From Hirudinaria manillensis (taxonomy: Eukaryota; Annelida; Clitellata; Hirudinida; Hirudinidae), in the NCBI GenBank assembly GCA_034509925.1, contig CM067532.1:6102142-6166141 (forward strand): a stretch of DNA of 64,000 nt, read 5' to 3'. Below the pieces are notes generated by a model, which did not search any database, was not told the DNA's origin, and worked only from the letters and a program-made list of their open reading frames with translations. Made by a program: the position numbers and the translations under genes. Shown piece after piece: positions 13,932 to 24,700 of this stretch; positions within the stretch are counted from its first letter, which is position 1, and each line of letters opens with the position of its first letter.

Positions 13932-15600
13932 ATGAGAGATACATTGGAGTAGTGATGGAGAGGAGGGTTAAGTATTCCACCGTACCCCGCCTCCTTTGCC
14001 CTCAAGTCCAATAATTTGTTCAACTTTAATTTGGTGGGGGAGGGTTCGATCCTCAGTTCAGCCCTGTGCTCACTTTCAATTTATGCTTTAAACACATAAA
14101 TCTTTCGTAGAAAGAATTCCCCAGGTTGTCTCCGATACGACTGTTGATAGATTTATGTGGTGCACGATAATCTATTAATACGTAGATTATACACCTGATG
14201 AGATATTTTAATCGGATTTTTATTTAACTAGCAAGCAACTAGCAAGCAATTTTATTCAATGAAAAAAAGCACAGTAATAATAACACCAGTAGGCCAGAAG
14301 GGATTTACATCCCGCTGGGTGGCCAACCGTTTACGACATAAATAAATGTGATACATAGTACATAAGTAAAGTGTCAAGAATAAGGATATTGAAAAAAAAG
14401 ATTAGTGGTGGAGTGGTGGATTGATTATGAAATTTTTTAAGTGACGTTTAAAGGCATATAAGCTGGAATGCTGAGTTATAATACAAGGAATTTTATTGTA
14501 TATGTTGGGGCCTGAGCATTGAATAGATCTTAGAAAAGTGTTGGATTTTGAGAAGGGGGGTTTATATTTCTGGGCTTGTCTGAGATCATAGGGATGTGAG
14601 GTAGGAGGTGCTGAAATGAGTTTCTGGAAAGAATGTGGGAGCATATTATGGTCGTGCCTGAACATACAAATACCAGCCTGGAAGTTAAAATGTTAATTTA
14701 AATGACAATTTATAATATTAAGGCAGGCAACATACTCGGCACGCTAAGAAGTACTAAGAAGTAATTAAATTTTTAAAGATGTTAAAATCAAATTAAGAGG
14801 ACAAATCCATGAAATAAAAGTTTGTTTGTAAAGGATTAATTTTATTTTATTCTTTTCGCGAAAAGAAATTGTAGCAATAAGTTGTATGTTAATTTTTGTG
14901 ATTCGTGAGGTCCACACATAATTGCTTTGTTTAAAAAGTTTAATTTAATAAAATACTCGCTAATTGTAAACGTCATTAATCAGCAATTGTAACAGCATTT
15001 TATAACGTTTTTTTAACGAAGAGTTATTTAATAATAATAATTTAATGCCCCCGAAATTCGTATCGTCATCAAAACCTCAATTTTGATTAATTGTTTTTTT
15101 TTTATCTGTAAACATCACGAGTTTGTTTGTTTGTTTGTTAAAAACATCGAATAAGCTTAATAAATCATACCAGAATGAAATGCATGGATCTTCCAGCCAA
15201 GAAATAACCACCTACTGAGCCACGGTTCTTCAGAGAGGACTGAGGATTAATTTATTAATTTTACTCATTACGCAATAATAATAATTTTATTATTATTATA
15301 TAATAAAAAAACGTAATATTTTCTAAATTGATAGATTATCTCAAAAACGTGGCAAATAGGCCTTAAAGAATCTCTCGTTTATTTATAATAAAAAAAAATA
15401 ATAATAATTTAATACGACATAATAATGGAATTTGGTCAATAATCATATCTTATTGAAGAATTGAAACTTAGGAAATGATGGATAATTAAAGCCATCAAAG
15501 TACTAACCCAGATTCCGAAACCGATAACGATTGCAAAATAAAGGACGATGGCAACCAGGTCCACCCCTGTGATGTTAGAGATTGCATCTGTTATCCCCAT
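7909..15600 (-). CDS. Sodium/glucose cotransporter-like SLC5 family transporter
   Basis: This plasma-membrane symporter of the SSS/SLC5 family uses the sodium gradient to import a solute. I assembled 14 exons: 15508-15600, 15171-15239, 13344-13448, 11490-11549, 11266-11370, 10706-10811, 10446-10526, 9882-10120, 9683-9818, 9170-9428, 8948-9110, 8623-8844, 8179-8335 and 7909-8120. They join in frame to 668 aa, close to SGLT1 (664 aa). Start [12 protein letters not shown] is the first ATG of the N-terminal helix; an upstream open stretch has no better start. SGLT hallmarks are [46 protein letters not shown] and [12 protein letters not shown]. Residues equivalent to the SGLT1 sugar-site His83, Glu102, Gln457 and Thr460 appear present, so sugar transport is likely but is inferred. 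The C-terminal helix is present ([17 protein letters not shown]). Intron 8 starts with GC instead of GT. Confidence 0.93.
8396..8520. repeat. Copy 1 of a dispersed GCGGATTTAG...GGCGG repeat
   Basis: Located in an SLC5 intron. It begins with a GGCGGATCTAGATTGCTTTG-type segment followed by GCGGG. A short imperfect hairpin follows (GCAGATCTGG ... TTAAATCTGC). Related copies lie near 11020 and 53155. Likely a degraded non-autonomous DNA transposon end, which is inferred only from internal similarity. Confidence 0.4.
11018..11160. repeat. Copy 2 of the dispersed GCGGATTTAG...GGCGG repeat
   Basis: In the SLC5 intron between exons 5 and 6. Reads GACGGATTTGGAATACTTCG then GCGGAG. Downstream it shares an AGGCAGA ... 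ATTAAATCTG segment with copy 1 at 8396. The similarity to copy 1 extends over roughly 100 bases with gaps. Confidence 0.4.
11550..13343. other. 1.8 kb SLC5 intron 3, no gene seen
   Basis: AT-rich intron with no exon of the transporter missing (frames join across it). It holds the trinucleotide repeat near 12978. Open frames here, including one reading as poly-serine, are repeat artefacts. Confidence 0.7.
12978..13042. repeat. CAT/CGT/CAA trinucleotide microsatellite
   Basis: A continuous run of three-base units (CAT, CGT, then CAA) of about 65 bp lies inside the SLC5 intron. Translated, it gives a spurious poly-Ser/Thr frame. It is non-coding. Confidence 0.85.
13901..13930. repeat. (AG)n dinucleotide microsatellite
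   Basis: About 30 bases of nearly perfect AG repeats inside the SLC5 intron. Confidence 0.9.
14270..14670 (-). mobile_element. Non-LTR retrotransposon 3' fragment (end of reverse transcriptase plus 3' UTR)
   Basis: On the minus strand an 87-residue frame (14402-14665) has the pattern found at the C-terminus of Jockey/CR1-type reverse transcriptases: H..LP..F, then [20 protein letters not shown], then [14 protein letters not shown] and a final LK..L. Its stop is followed by about 130 bases with a GGCCACCCAGCGGGATGTAA hairpin-like segment and A-rich ends, which would be the element's 3' UTR. The catalytic domain is absent, so this is a 5'-truncated dead copy. It is inserted antisense-neutral (same strand as the host gene) in an SLC5 intron. 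Confidence 0.65.
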
Positions 15601-17556
15601 GTTTGTCCTGCTTTCCCATATAAATATAAACGTTTTATCGGCCTTAGGATTCTCTTTATAAACGTTCAGTAAAATCCTCACCGAAGACGAGTGCAACTCA
15701 ATACGTCAGGTAGAGAGCAGTGTCAAGAGCGTTCAAAATGTTCGACAATGTTTAACTCTTCAGGTAGCACAAGTGCTTTAGCACAACAGTTTTTTTAGCG
15801 AATTTAATAACATATTTTTCGCGTATTTCAACGCTTTAATCACGGAAAAGAATTTTGCCCCTGTTCCAGCTCGGGTTCTTGGGAGATTGTTGACAAAATG
15901 CCGATAGCACATGGTATATTCGCACGATAATATTCTCTTTTTCTGAAATAATCAAATTCTACTTTCGATTCTTTCGCAGGTTTTTAGCGCAAGAAAATTT
16001 ATGAGCGTTATAAACAAAAATATTTCATAAACCATCAACGATGAACTTTGATTAACGTCTTGACATTAGTTCTTATGCAGGATTTAACAAATAAAAAGTC
16101 CTTGCCTCAAAATTTGACCTTGTTGTCTCGACCAATTTTTGAGGAGCAAGTTGTCTGAGTTAAAGGGGCGGCACTTGCCTCCTCAGCAAAGACACTGAAG
16201 GTTCAATTTGAAGTTGGACGGAGGAATAAACGCGGGATATCGGGCGTTTCCTGGAAAATAGACGTGATGAAGCGCGGGCCCTCGCGGAACGAATTTTGTT
16301 TCCTTAAAAAAAGCTTAAAACGCGTGTTAATTGAAGGTATTGTAGAAATGGCAGATTGTTTTGTAAAACTTATGCGTAAAAGTGGCGACTTGAAAGTGAT
16401 TAAGTTGGTAAATCGTACTTTATTTTATTGGGAGCATACATCATTTATATGCTCGCTATGTTACTATGAAATAAATTACATTAAACAAAATTAAAAAATG
16501 TAGCCGAGTAGTAGAATACTTCGCTAAGCGTCCTTTCAATGTTATTCCACCCTTGTTATGTATTATACATGGGATAACGAAACAATTAAACGAATTCATA
16601 ACTGGAGTGTCACTGATTGTCACATAAACTGAAATTTTTTAGTTGGGCTCCACATCATTTTTTTAATTATTCTGCTATTATTATTTCCTAATATTTCTTC
16701 CTTTTAGTAACATCTGCATTTAAATCATCCTTAACTAGTAAATTGACAAATTTTGTTATGCTTTCCCAAACTTTTATTCATGTGGCACCCAATGTCCTGA
16801 TTGGTTTTTCCGAGTCGGGACCGACTATTAAAACTGTTGCACACTGCCACCAGGCGAGGCAAACGCCAAAGCCATTTTTAAACTTCCTATTTTAGGCAAC
16901 ATCTACTTCTGATGTTCAGATTGCTCGACAGATCCACTTTTTGCTCATTATTATTTCCAAATTTACTCAAATTGTTCTTTAAACAAAAATAAATTGATTT
17001 GGTGGCAAAAAATAATGTAAAAATTTAAAGATACTTGAAAGTTGTTGTCACCTCACAAGAATTCTTGAGAATGTTTAACAGCACGTGGAAATGTTAAAGG
17101 CCATAGTGAGGACATAAAAACAGTTGGTGAGCAAAATAAGAAATTGTAAAAAAAATCATAAAATGTTAAAAATACTATCACCAGCATCACTAAATAGTAC
17201 AGACACAAGCAAGAAGACTTAAAACAAAGTTAAGCAGATAATCACGTCCGTCTCGAAGAGAAATCATTTCTTAATCATTCTAATGCTTACTAATCGTTAT
17301 CACAAGTCGATTATTAAACGTTGAATGTACAAGAACACAAAAATAAAACCATTTGCCAGTTGAATCATGCGCTGTCGCTTGTGCACGCATCTTACATAAA
17401 CCACTCCTTAAGGCCTTGCAAAGGAATCTATTGGACATCTCTTCTAACCTTCATGTATGTTAATAACAATCAACAATGAAATTAAAAGACAAAGTGTGGA
17501 AGTCAGGCACTGTTCACATTGGAGAACTTAGTTGGGTATTTTAAGACGAAATGATC
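15601..17556. other. Intergenic: SLC5 upstream region and RNF34/RFFL 3' flank
   Basis: About 2 kb between two genes on the minus strand. It must contain the SLC5 promoter and 5' UTR. I found no conserved coding exon, tRNA or clear transposon. Small frames here (for example 16264-16494) have low-complexity composition and no homologue that I recognise. Confidence 0.6.
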
Positions 17557-19276
17557 TCAGGCTCGAAACACGTGAACGACCCTGGAAACGTATTTTCTGC
17601 AAATCGGACATTCGGCCAATTGCTTGCTACACTTTTTACAAGCCACCATGTGTCCGCATTCCAGCAATACGCAGTCGATTATATGGTCCATACATATCTT
17701 GCACAAATCTGTCTTCAAGGATTGCTCAGGGTTTTCATCTGAGAATGAATTTAATCTTTTAAGCAACGCATTCTAGATCTTATACTCAAAAAAAAATTAA
17801 GTTGAACAATAAACAAATAAAATAACATCTAAAAAAACATTAATTCCCTATCTTCTGTGACAGACCAAAAAAAAAAAAACAGATTGAACAATACTCAACA
17901 ACTCACACAACGCATTTCTGGAATGTTCCTTCCACAAGTTGATGATCATACTTGACAGTTCCTCTCTCTCACAACATCCTTTATAGTTGATAAAATTTCT
18001 TGTCAGAAGTTCTTTCATTTGTCTTACGGTTAAATGCTCGAGTTGTGACAAATCAGTTATGTCTTCAATATTTACTGGATCCTAAGAAATGGAAATTGGA
18101 AAATTAAATTAATTCATAAAAATTAGAATAAAATTTAAATGAACCTTAAACTGAAACTCAGGCTTGTGTTGCGTCGTGTCCTGTTGTTCCAAATCAACGT
18201 GGTCTTTGGTGTCACTTGTAATCTTAAAACATAAAACAAACCTTAGATTATCAGGCCAGATTTTGACTGATCATGAAGAAACAACTGATACAAAAAGTAT
18301 ATATATATATATATATCATAATAATAACAAAACAACATGTCTGAAGAATTAGAATCAGTTAAGGACAACTTGTTCCAAAAAATATAAATAGTTCAGCAAT
18401 TGATGAGATTATTATCAAAAGCCAAAAAAGGTACTAAAGATTCAAACGAACTTCATTCTGGCTTATTGAACTTGGGAGCTCTTGTTGAGGTGGGGGCATC
18501 AAATCCAAGTTAGGAACTGATGGAATGCTTACATCTTCCATGTTGGATGTTTCCGGAATGGGATTGCTTCGTTCGATGGTGCTCGTTCGTTCTTCATTGA
18601 CACAATCAAAGAACTCGTCGCGGACTTCTTCTATGCCGGATGAGGCCGATGGCTGTGGAACTGACATTATCTCTTTCTCCATCTTTTCCTTTTGCAAAGC
18701 ATAATATATAACATACACTTTTAAAAAATTATCAAAAGAATTGACATCACCAGCTTTGGCTGGTTTATTTGATGATCACAAGATGCAATAATCAATGTCT
18801 TAATGTGTGAGGAATAATCACCTTAAGATGGAGCACATGTCTTCTATGTTCCAAATCCTCAATATTGGCTTCATAGGATGTAGTTTTGAGAGCCAAAGCC
18901 ACAAGATCGGACTTCTCACAACAATTATTTAATGAGATCTTACTTCTACTGAGGAATTGTCGAAGTTCTTTTACAGTATAAACCTCTAGGTCTTTTCTAT
19001 TGAACCTTCCTGACTGTAGCATACAGCATTTCTGACAAACTTTTGCTTTTGTTATGTTTTGGAGCTTTACTTTTAGGCATTTTGTGCAAAAATACTGATT
19101 GCACAAATCACATTTCTGAAAAAAAAAGCTTTTAGCTCCAGCAATCAAGCTTCAATCAGTAATTTTGTAAAACCAACTCTTTTTGTTATGAAATTGATTG
19201 TTGACGAGCAGTTAGAACAACTCATGATGTCTTGTTTTATAAATTCACTCCTCGATGTAGATGCTGACGAGCCCAT
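17557..19276 (-). CDS. RNF34/RFFL (CARP)-type E3 ubiquitin ligase, FYVE-like plus RING
   Basis: Likely a RING E3 ligase acting at endosomal or plasma membranes, as vertebrate CARP1/CARP2 do. Six exons join in frame to 354 aa (human RFFL 363, RNF34 372): 19178-19276, 18822-19115, 18452-18688, 18145-18222, 17907-18081, 17557-17738. An N-terminal FYVE-like zinc domain has four CxxC pairs (CSNC, CDLC, CTKC, CQKC, residues about 20-65). The basic RHHC motif of true phosphoinositide-binding FYVE fingers is not present, as is typical of CARPs. SAP-like helical segments follow ([14 protein letters not shown] and [14 protein letters not shown]), separated by a Ser/Pro-rich linker. The C-terminal C3HC4 RING reads CKIC...CGH...CKKC...CPIC and ends VVHVFRA, nearly as in vertebrates. 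The protein starts MGSSAST, an N-myristoylation consensus. Divergent from the USP44/49 gene. Confidence 0.92.
18300..18317. repeat. (AT)n dinucleotide run in RNF34/RFFL intron
   Basis: A short perfect AT repeat within the intron between exons 18145-18222 and 18452-18688. Confidence 0.8.
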
Positions 19277-19729
19277 TAAAATATCTAAAACAATTGCCAA
19301 ATGAACGATTATTAGTAACCGTGACAATTTGAATGAACTAGACTAATATCAAGATATCTGGGAACTGATGGAATGATTATATCTTAACCATGACAAACCC
19401 ATGACGGATTGCATAATCGAAACATCCACATATCATCTTACACAAAAAATGTTACCTCTTATTCCATTCATTTTTACCTGCAATAAGGTAATTGACTGCC
19501 GGCTGATGTTATTAAAAACCGAGATAGTCGTAATGTTTACATGGTTTGTTGGTTAGAACGATTACTTTATGGTCCAAGCATCGAAATTTTAATAATTGTA
19601 AAAATATTTACTCGATTATTTTAGTTAACATAAAAATATAAACTAAATTCGAAATGTTCAAACACAAACATTTAATTTTGGAACCCTTCACAAAAAAATT
19701 AACGGCCAGGTCACCTCTGGGATTCCCAC

Positions 19730-20065
19730 CTGAGGTTCCCGGAGAGCTGCCAGAGACGACAAAAGAAGGGCAAAAGGGGTATTTCCTGAATTTAACGCAA
19801 TGTTATTCTGACAAAACACCGTGCTAGAGCAGATTAAAAATAGATTGGGTCCCACAGCGTCAAGTTTGGTGACCGCTCCTTCTACGTCCCAAAACATGGA
19901 AGGCTCTCTCCGTTCTCATTCGAACAGCCGCCACACCTGAGCTCTTTAATGCTCAACTAAAGACTCATTTTTGAAAATTTATTTTATTGTCTCTCAGTGC
20001 TATAGTGCGTTATAGTGCCTTATCATCCTAGGACTTAGGATTAAAAAAAGGCACTTTAACTATTT
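19730..20065 (+). mobile_element. Decayed non-LTR retrotransposon 3' fragment
   Basis: On the plus strand, fragments in shifting frames read like the end of a CR1/L2-type reverse transcriptase. They include a W.AL..LIRTAATPELFNAQLKTHF-like stretch (about 19890-19970). This is followed by a short 3' segment ending near an AAAAAAAGGCACTTTAA tail. Stops and frameshifts show it is inactive. The call rests on the characteristic 'RTA..P..F...LKTH.F' signature. Confidence 0.55.
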
Positions 20066-20678
20066 GCTGAATGAATTCATTACCTCTAACCGAAAATCAG
20101 ATGGTTAACGTTACATATGACTGCTTACGATTTTTTTAAATTGATCACAATTGTCTTTTAACCAACAAAGAGCCCGAGTTATCACCAACATTAAGTTGAA
20201 CAATACTCTGAGCTTAACCTTTGGAAACAAAACTTCCAGTTTCATCTAGGGGAGGTATAACTGTACCCTAACACATTTAATGTTTCTGAGTTTGTTAATA
20301 ACATTAATTTACTAATGTCACTCTGCAAAAGTTCCGAGAATATAAAAACATACATTTCATGAAACATATGTTTACTCAGCCATGCCATTTGGAAGTGTTT
20401 ACAAAGCGTTGCAATGAGCAGTGCCATGTAGAAGAGTTGTGTTTTACTACTTTTAATTGTTTTAAAATAAACGACTTCCGATATTTTACACATATTTAAT
20501 TAAAGTTGATATTTTCCAAAAATTATTTGTAAATGAATGTCGATTACCTAGTGTTAAACATAGGGTTGTATCAGTTTTTATTGTATCGCCGATTTTTTTT
20601 AGCCGAATGACCGAAGTATTTTGCAGAACTCATAGGGCGTATTAAATATTCGTGAGTATTTAGGTCGAAAGGGGCGGT

Positions 20679-20882
20679 CTAAATTGTCGCGTTTTTCGTT
20701 CTTCCAGCATTTTTAGTCTTGACAAGCTTAACAATGGACCGCTTTGCTGCGTTCGACATCCGGAAAACGCCCGGGCCGCCCTGGTCTAAATTTATGTTAT
20801 ATTTATCAGCAGGTCTACACTCCCCTAGAGGGCAGGGATAAGGTTCATCGAGATATGACTTGACAAGGGGCAAGATGTGGCT
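20679..20882 (-). other. Unexplained open frame in GC-richer patch
   Basis: A 67-codon frame between stops on the minus strand, with base composition clearly richer in GC than its surroundings. It contains the segment DEPYPCPLGECRPADKYN. There is no ATG before an internal Met, so it would need to be an exon, a transposon fragment or chance. I recognise no family. Confidence 0.25.
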
Positions 20883-21719
20883 TTATGATTTTTTTTAAAA
20901 CTCTTTCATCATTGAGCTTTAATTGACATTTAGAAAGCAATTAATTGGCGTTTTGACAAACATTGATACGGCATTAATATTTGATATCTGGACAAATACA
21001 AAAGAATTTTAGCCAGCATCATGCAGCCGACTATCGGGTCTACCTAACCCTATTCACGCATGCCAGCATAAAACAAAATCCTAACAAAAACTAACCCGAG
21101 AACGCTACCTTAAACCCCTAAGCCTACCCAATTAACCCTAACCCTAGCCATGCGTGTAGGAATCATCAAAATCAAAAATGGGTGGAGCTGAATATTCTTG
21201 TGGTCGTTTCGGATGGTTTTACCAACTTTTATTTTACTTTACTTAAGGAATAGTTTTTACAATAACTATAACCGGAAATTTAGCATATCTCTTAAACTGC
21301 GCGATAATTTAAACCCCACTTCTCCCGACCTAAATAACAAGTTCCTGAATATTTAATTAGCCCTGTGAGTTTTCGGTATTCCTTTAGTCGCTATAATTAA
21401 CATTATCAGGATTTTTATTATAAAAATTATTAATTCCTTAAATTTTTGTAAATTAAGGAATTTAAGAATATTTGTTCTGCCTTAAAAATTAATACTTCTT
21501 AACTATGTTAAAAATGACTGAGAATCACTTACTGTATCTACTTTTGGTGCTCCAGTTTTTGTTACCCTTTTTGGCATTTTAAAAACCATTATTTTGGAAG
21601 TTATAGTTTTTCATATTTTATCCATTAAAGATTGGAAAAGAGTGACGGATACACATGAAGGATTATCCATCGTTTCGAGCAGAATTAAAGGTTATCCAGC
21701 ATCGAAATCGCTTCTACGT

Positions 21720-24700
21720 ATGTCAAATATCGCCTCAATTTTGCTTGACCACCTAGCACATGAAATGAATACCTGTCGTCATGTTCAAAAAATACGACTT
21801 TCATCAAATCACTCTGTACTTAATTCTCAAAAGTGGAAATGTGTGAATTGCGATTCTTGCGAAAACATTTGGGTAAGTTAATTTCTAATTTTCATTCAAG
21901 TGATCCTTTCGACTTGGAACGTGATGATCTTACTCAGTTTTCAATATCGCTTGTATGTTTTGTTTAAGGCTTGTCTCAGCTGTTCACATGTAGCTTGTGG
22001 CAAATATTTGGATGAACACATCAAGCTGCATTATGAAACACACAAAGTAGGCAAAGTTATATATATATATAATTACATACATCAGTTATAAATTGTGATA
22101 TGTTATTAGTTATTCTCAAGCTCTTTTTATTAATTTTAAGCATCCCCTCTCCATGAATGTATGGGAGAAGTATGTCTATTGGTGAGTTTTTTTGTACACT
22201 TCTAAGCATGAATAACAGCAATATCATTTCAAGGTTTTCATGAAAATAATTTATTTTGTTTTTTTACATTTTCAAGTTATGAATGTGATGATTATGTCTT
22301 AAATGACAATGCTGCTGGGGATATTAAAATCCTTCGAAGTTGCCTTCAAGCCATCTCTTCTCAAAAACAACATCTACATTCATCCCAAGCAGACCAATTG
22401 TCTTTATCCCAACCTGGTGATATGATGGGTTGTAGGAGGAGTAGTAGAGTTCAAAAATCATCCACAAATTCCATTGTATCAATGTTGCAAATTAGTCCAA
22501 GGTTGTTGCAATTTGGACTTCAAGTAGTTAATAATATTACTTGGCATTTATTTGATTGTTTTTTTTAATCCCACATAGGGGTCTGGTAGTGGATAACAAT
22601 GAAGAAGTGGCCTATACAGAACTGTGGTTTCGCAGGTGATTGGAAATCTATATTTGTGTTTTTAACTGATTTACTATTTTACCTTTGTGCTTGTTAAGGT
22701 ATTACCTTCTGGCCCACTTTTTCAATAAATGGAAGATGAAGTCAACAAACCTGCAAGTTGTTATCACATTTTTCTTTATTATTAAATTATTTCTTTGGGT
22801 AAATGTATTTTGAACAGCATATTTTGGAATGACTTTAACTTTAGTTTTATGTTAAAGTATGAAATTTCAATTTTGATTTTCATTTCCTTTTCTCTCTATC
22901 AAATTTGAGTGGCTTCTTTTAGAAAATGGAAAATATGATTGTGGTCTGCTGTTTCATCACAGCTTATATTGAATTTTGTAAGGCATCTAATCTGTAAGAG
23001 ATGATTTTCACAGTCTAGTAAAATGTAATAAAGCGAAAATTTCTGATAGGTTAAAGTCTGACCAAGACTCTAAAAAGAATCTTACTTTTTTAAAAAAGCT
23101 AAAAAAAACTTACCTTATGAAAGTATACCATGTATTTTCATGGAACATAGAACAATGAGAAATAAATACAAAAACACTTTGTAGCTTTCATATGGAATGA
23201 ACCACAGGTTCTGCAAAAATATTAACTGAAATGAGCTTATACTAATTTGAAAGTCGCTAAACTTAAGGTCGTTCAGTAGCTGCTGATTTAATTTTTCAGA
23301 TTAATTCAAGCGACCATGAAGATCTCAGTGAGAAAAAAGAGAGTGATGTGATTGGTGGGAAGAGATTGAGGTCTTCAATTTTGAATCCACCTTCTAAGCG
23401 CAGGAAGCATTTCATTCCAGGAGCTGTAGGGTTACAGAACCTCGGTAACACTTGCTATATGAACTCTATTCTTCAAGTTCTCAAGTGGGTTCAGTTCTCA
23501 TGAATTTTTTTAATAACAATTTGTATTGTTTTTATATAAAATATGATCTATTTCCAGTCATCTCTCCCAATTTAGCAAAGTATTCTTGGACGAGGCAAGT
23601 TTCAACAACCCCAGCAACAGAAGCAAATTAAGACAGTTGAATGGTTGCCTGGACAACAAGTTAGAAGAGAAGAATTCTCTGACAAGTATTCTTTCACCAG
23701 TTGATCAATGCGTTCCAGTTGAATCCAATTCCTTGGTCTCTCCATCCATCTCCAAGGAATCATCATTCTCCAGCCTTTCTTTACCAACAACTGAACATTG
23801 CCTGACAGATGCCAATGTGGAAGAATTTCAGGACATGCAGTTATTGAATGATGTAGCCCCTAAACTTCCCAATAAGAATGACACTGAAAATCTTCATGCG
23901 ACCAGAACTTCAAAGAATAGAAAGAAAACACCAACCAAACTGTAAACATTTGATAAAAATGGAAATATTTCAATGTCAATCATGGATCAGTTGATGTAAT
24001 TTTTGTCAGGTCACTCTCTCATGAATTAAATTCACTGCTCCAGATTATGTGGTCAGGAAAGATGACATTGGTCAGTCCACATAAAATGCTATATGCAGTT
24101 TGGAATCTCATTCCATTTTTCAGAGGTTATTCTCAGCAAGATGCTCAAGAATTTCTCAGGTTTTGTTTTGTTTTTCCTTTAAATTTCATAGTTTTTTTAA
24201 GTGTCCCCAAATAGCTTGCCATTCATTACTATCAGTGTTTTGATTATAAATTTATTTTAAGATTACAAAACTTAAATTTCCAGTGAGTTCTTAGATAAAG
24301 TTCAATCAGAAATGGACGTGGAGAACATAAAAAATTCAGCCAATGCGCTGAAGCAGATCCAGGCACAGACTGATGCTACTGATGAGGACAGTAAAAATGA
24401 GCAAACAATTGGAGAAGATATTGTTACCCAGCTTTTTCAGGGAGAACTGATTAGTCAAGTGAGATTATGTGGATTTAATAAGCATTGCAACAATTTCAAC
24501 ACTAACAAACGATTAAAAATGTAGTTTATTTCAAACATTGAGTTAAACTGGTTACCTTAAATTGTTTGCTGCAGGTGAAATGCTTGACTTGTGGCTATGA
24601 ATCAAATAGAAGAGAAGCTTTCATGGATCTGTCTCTTGAATTTCCTCTGAGGTTTCACAGGAAAATTGGTTCAAAGAAATCAAATGGCTTCTGCAAATTA

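Larger units (their letters stand above)
13449..15170. other. 1.7 kb SLC5 intron 2 with microsatellite and LINE fragment
   Basis: Contains an (AG)n microsatellite at 13901-13930 and a reverse-oriented LINE 3' fragment at about 14270-14670. A GGTTCGATCC motif near 14043 resembles a Pol III B box, but no A box or tRNA fold accompanies it. Confidence 0.65.
19277..21719. other. Divergent intergenic region RNF34/RFFL - USP44/49
   Basis: 2.4 kb between two start codons on opposite strands, so it carries both promoters. It holds a LINE fragment (about 19730-20065) and a GC-richer island with a 67-codon open frame (20679-20882, minus). A stretch near 21030-21150 has ACGCATG/CATGCGT inverted arms and two copies of CCCTAA. 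No conserved gene was recognised. Confidence 0.6.

Noticed and set aside
14036..14060. GGTTCGATCC resembling a tRNA or SINE B box
   Set aside because: No A box at the right distance, no tRNA fold and no 3' tail; a single 10-base match is not enough.
16264..16494. 76-codon plus-strand frame upstream of SLC5
   Set aside because: No recognisable domain and poor coding composition; the open frame is short enough to be chance in AT-rich DNA.
17739..17772. Alternative acceptor for the RNF34/RFFL last exon at 17772, preceded by TCTAG
   Set aside because: It requires a phase-0 donor that the preceding exon lacks; the GTGAGT donor after 17907 joins in frame with the acceptor at 17738 instead. The short AATGCGTTG repeat at both places is probably coincidental.
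21125..21145. Two CCCTAA units resembling telomeric repeats
   Set aside because: Only about two copies, too few for an interstitial telomere and likely by chance.
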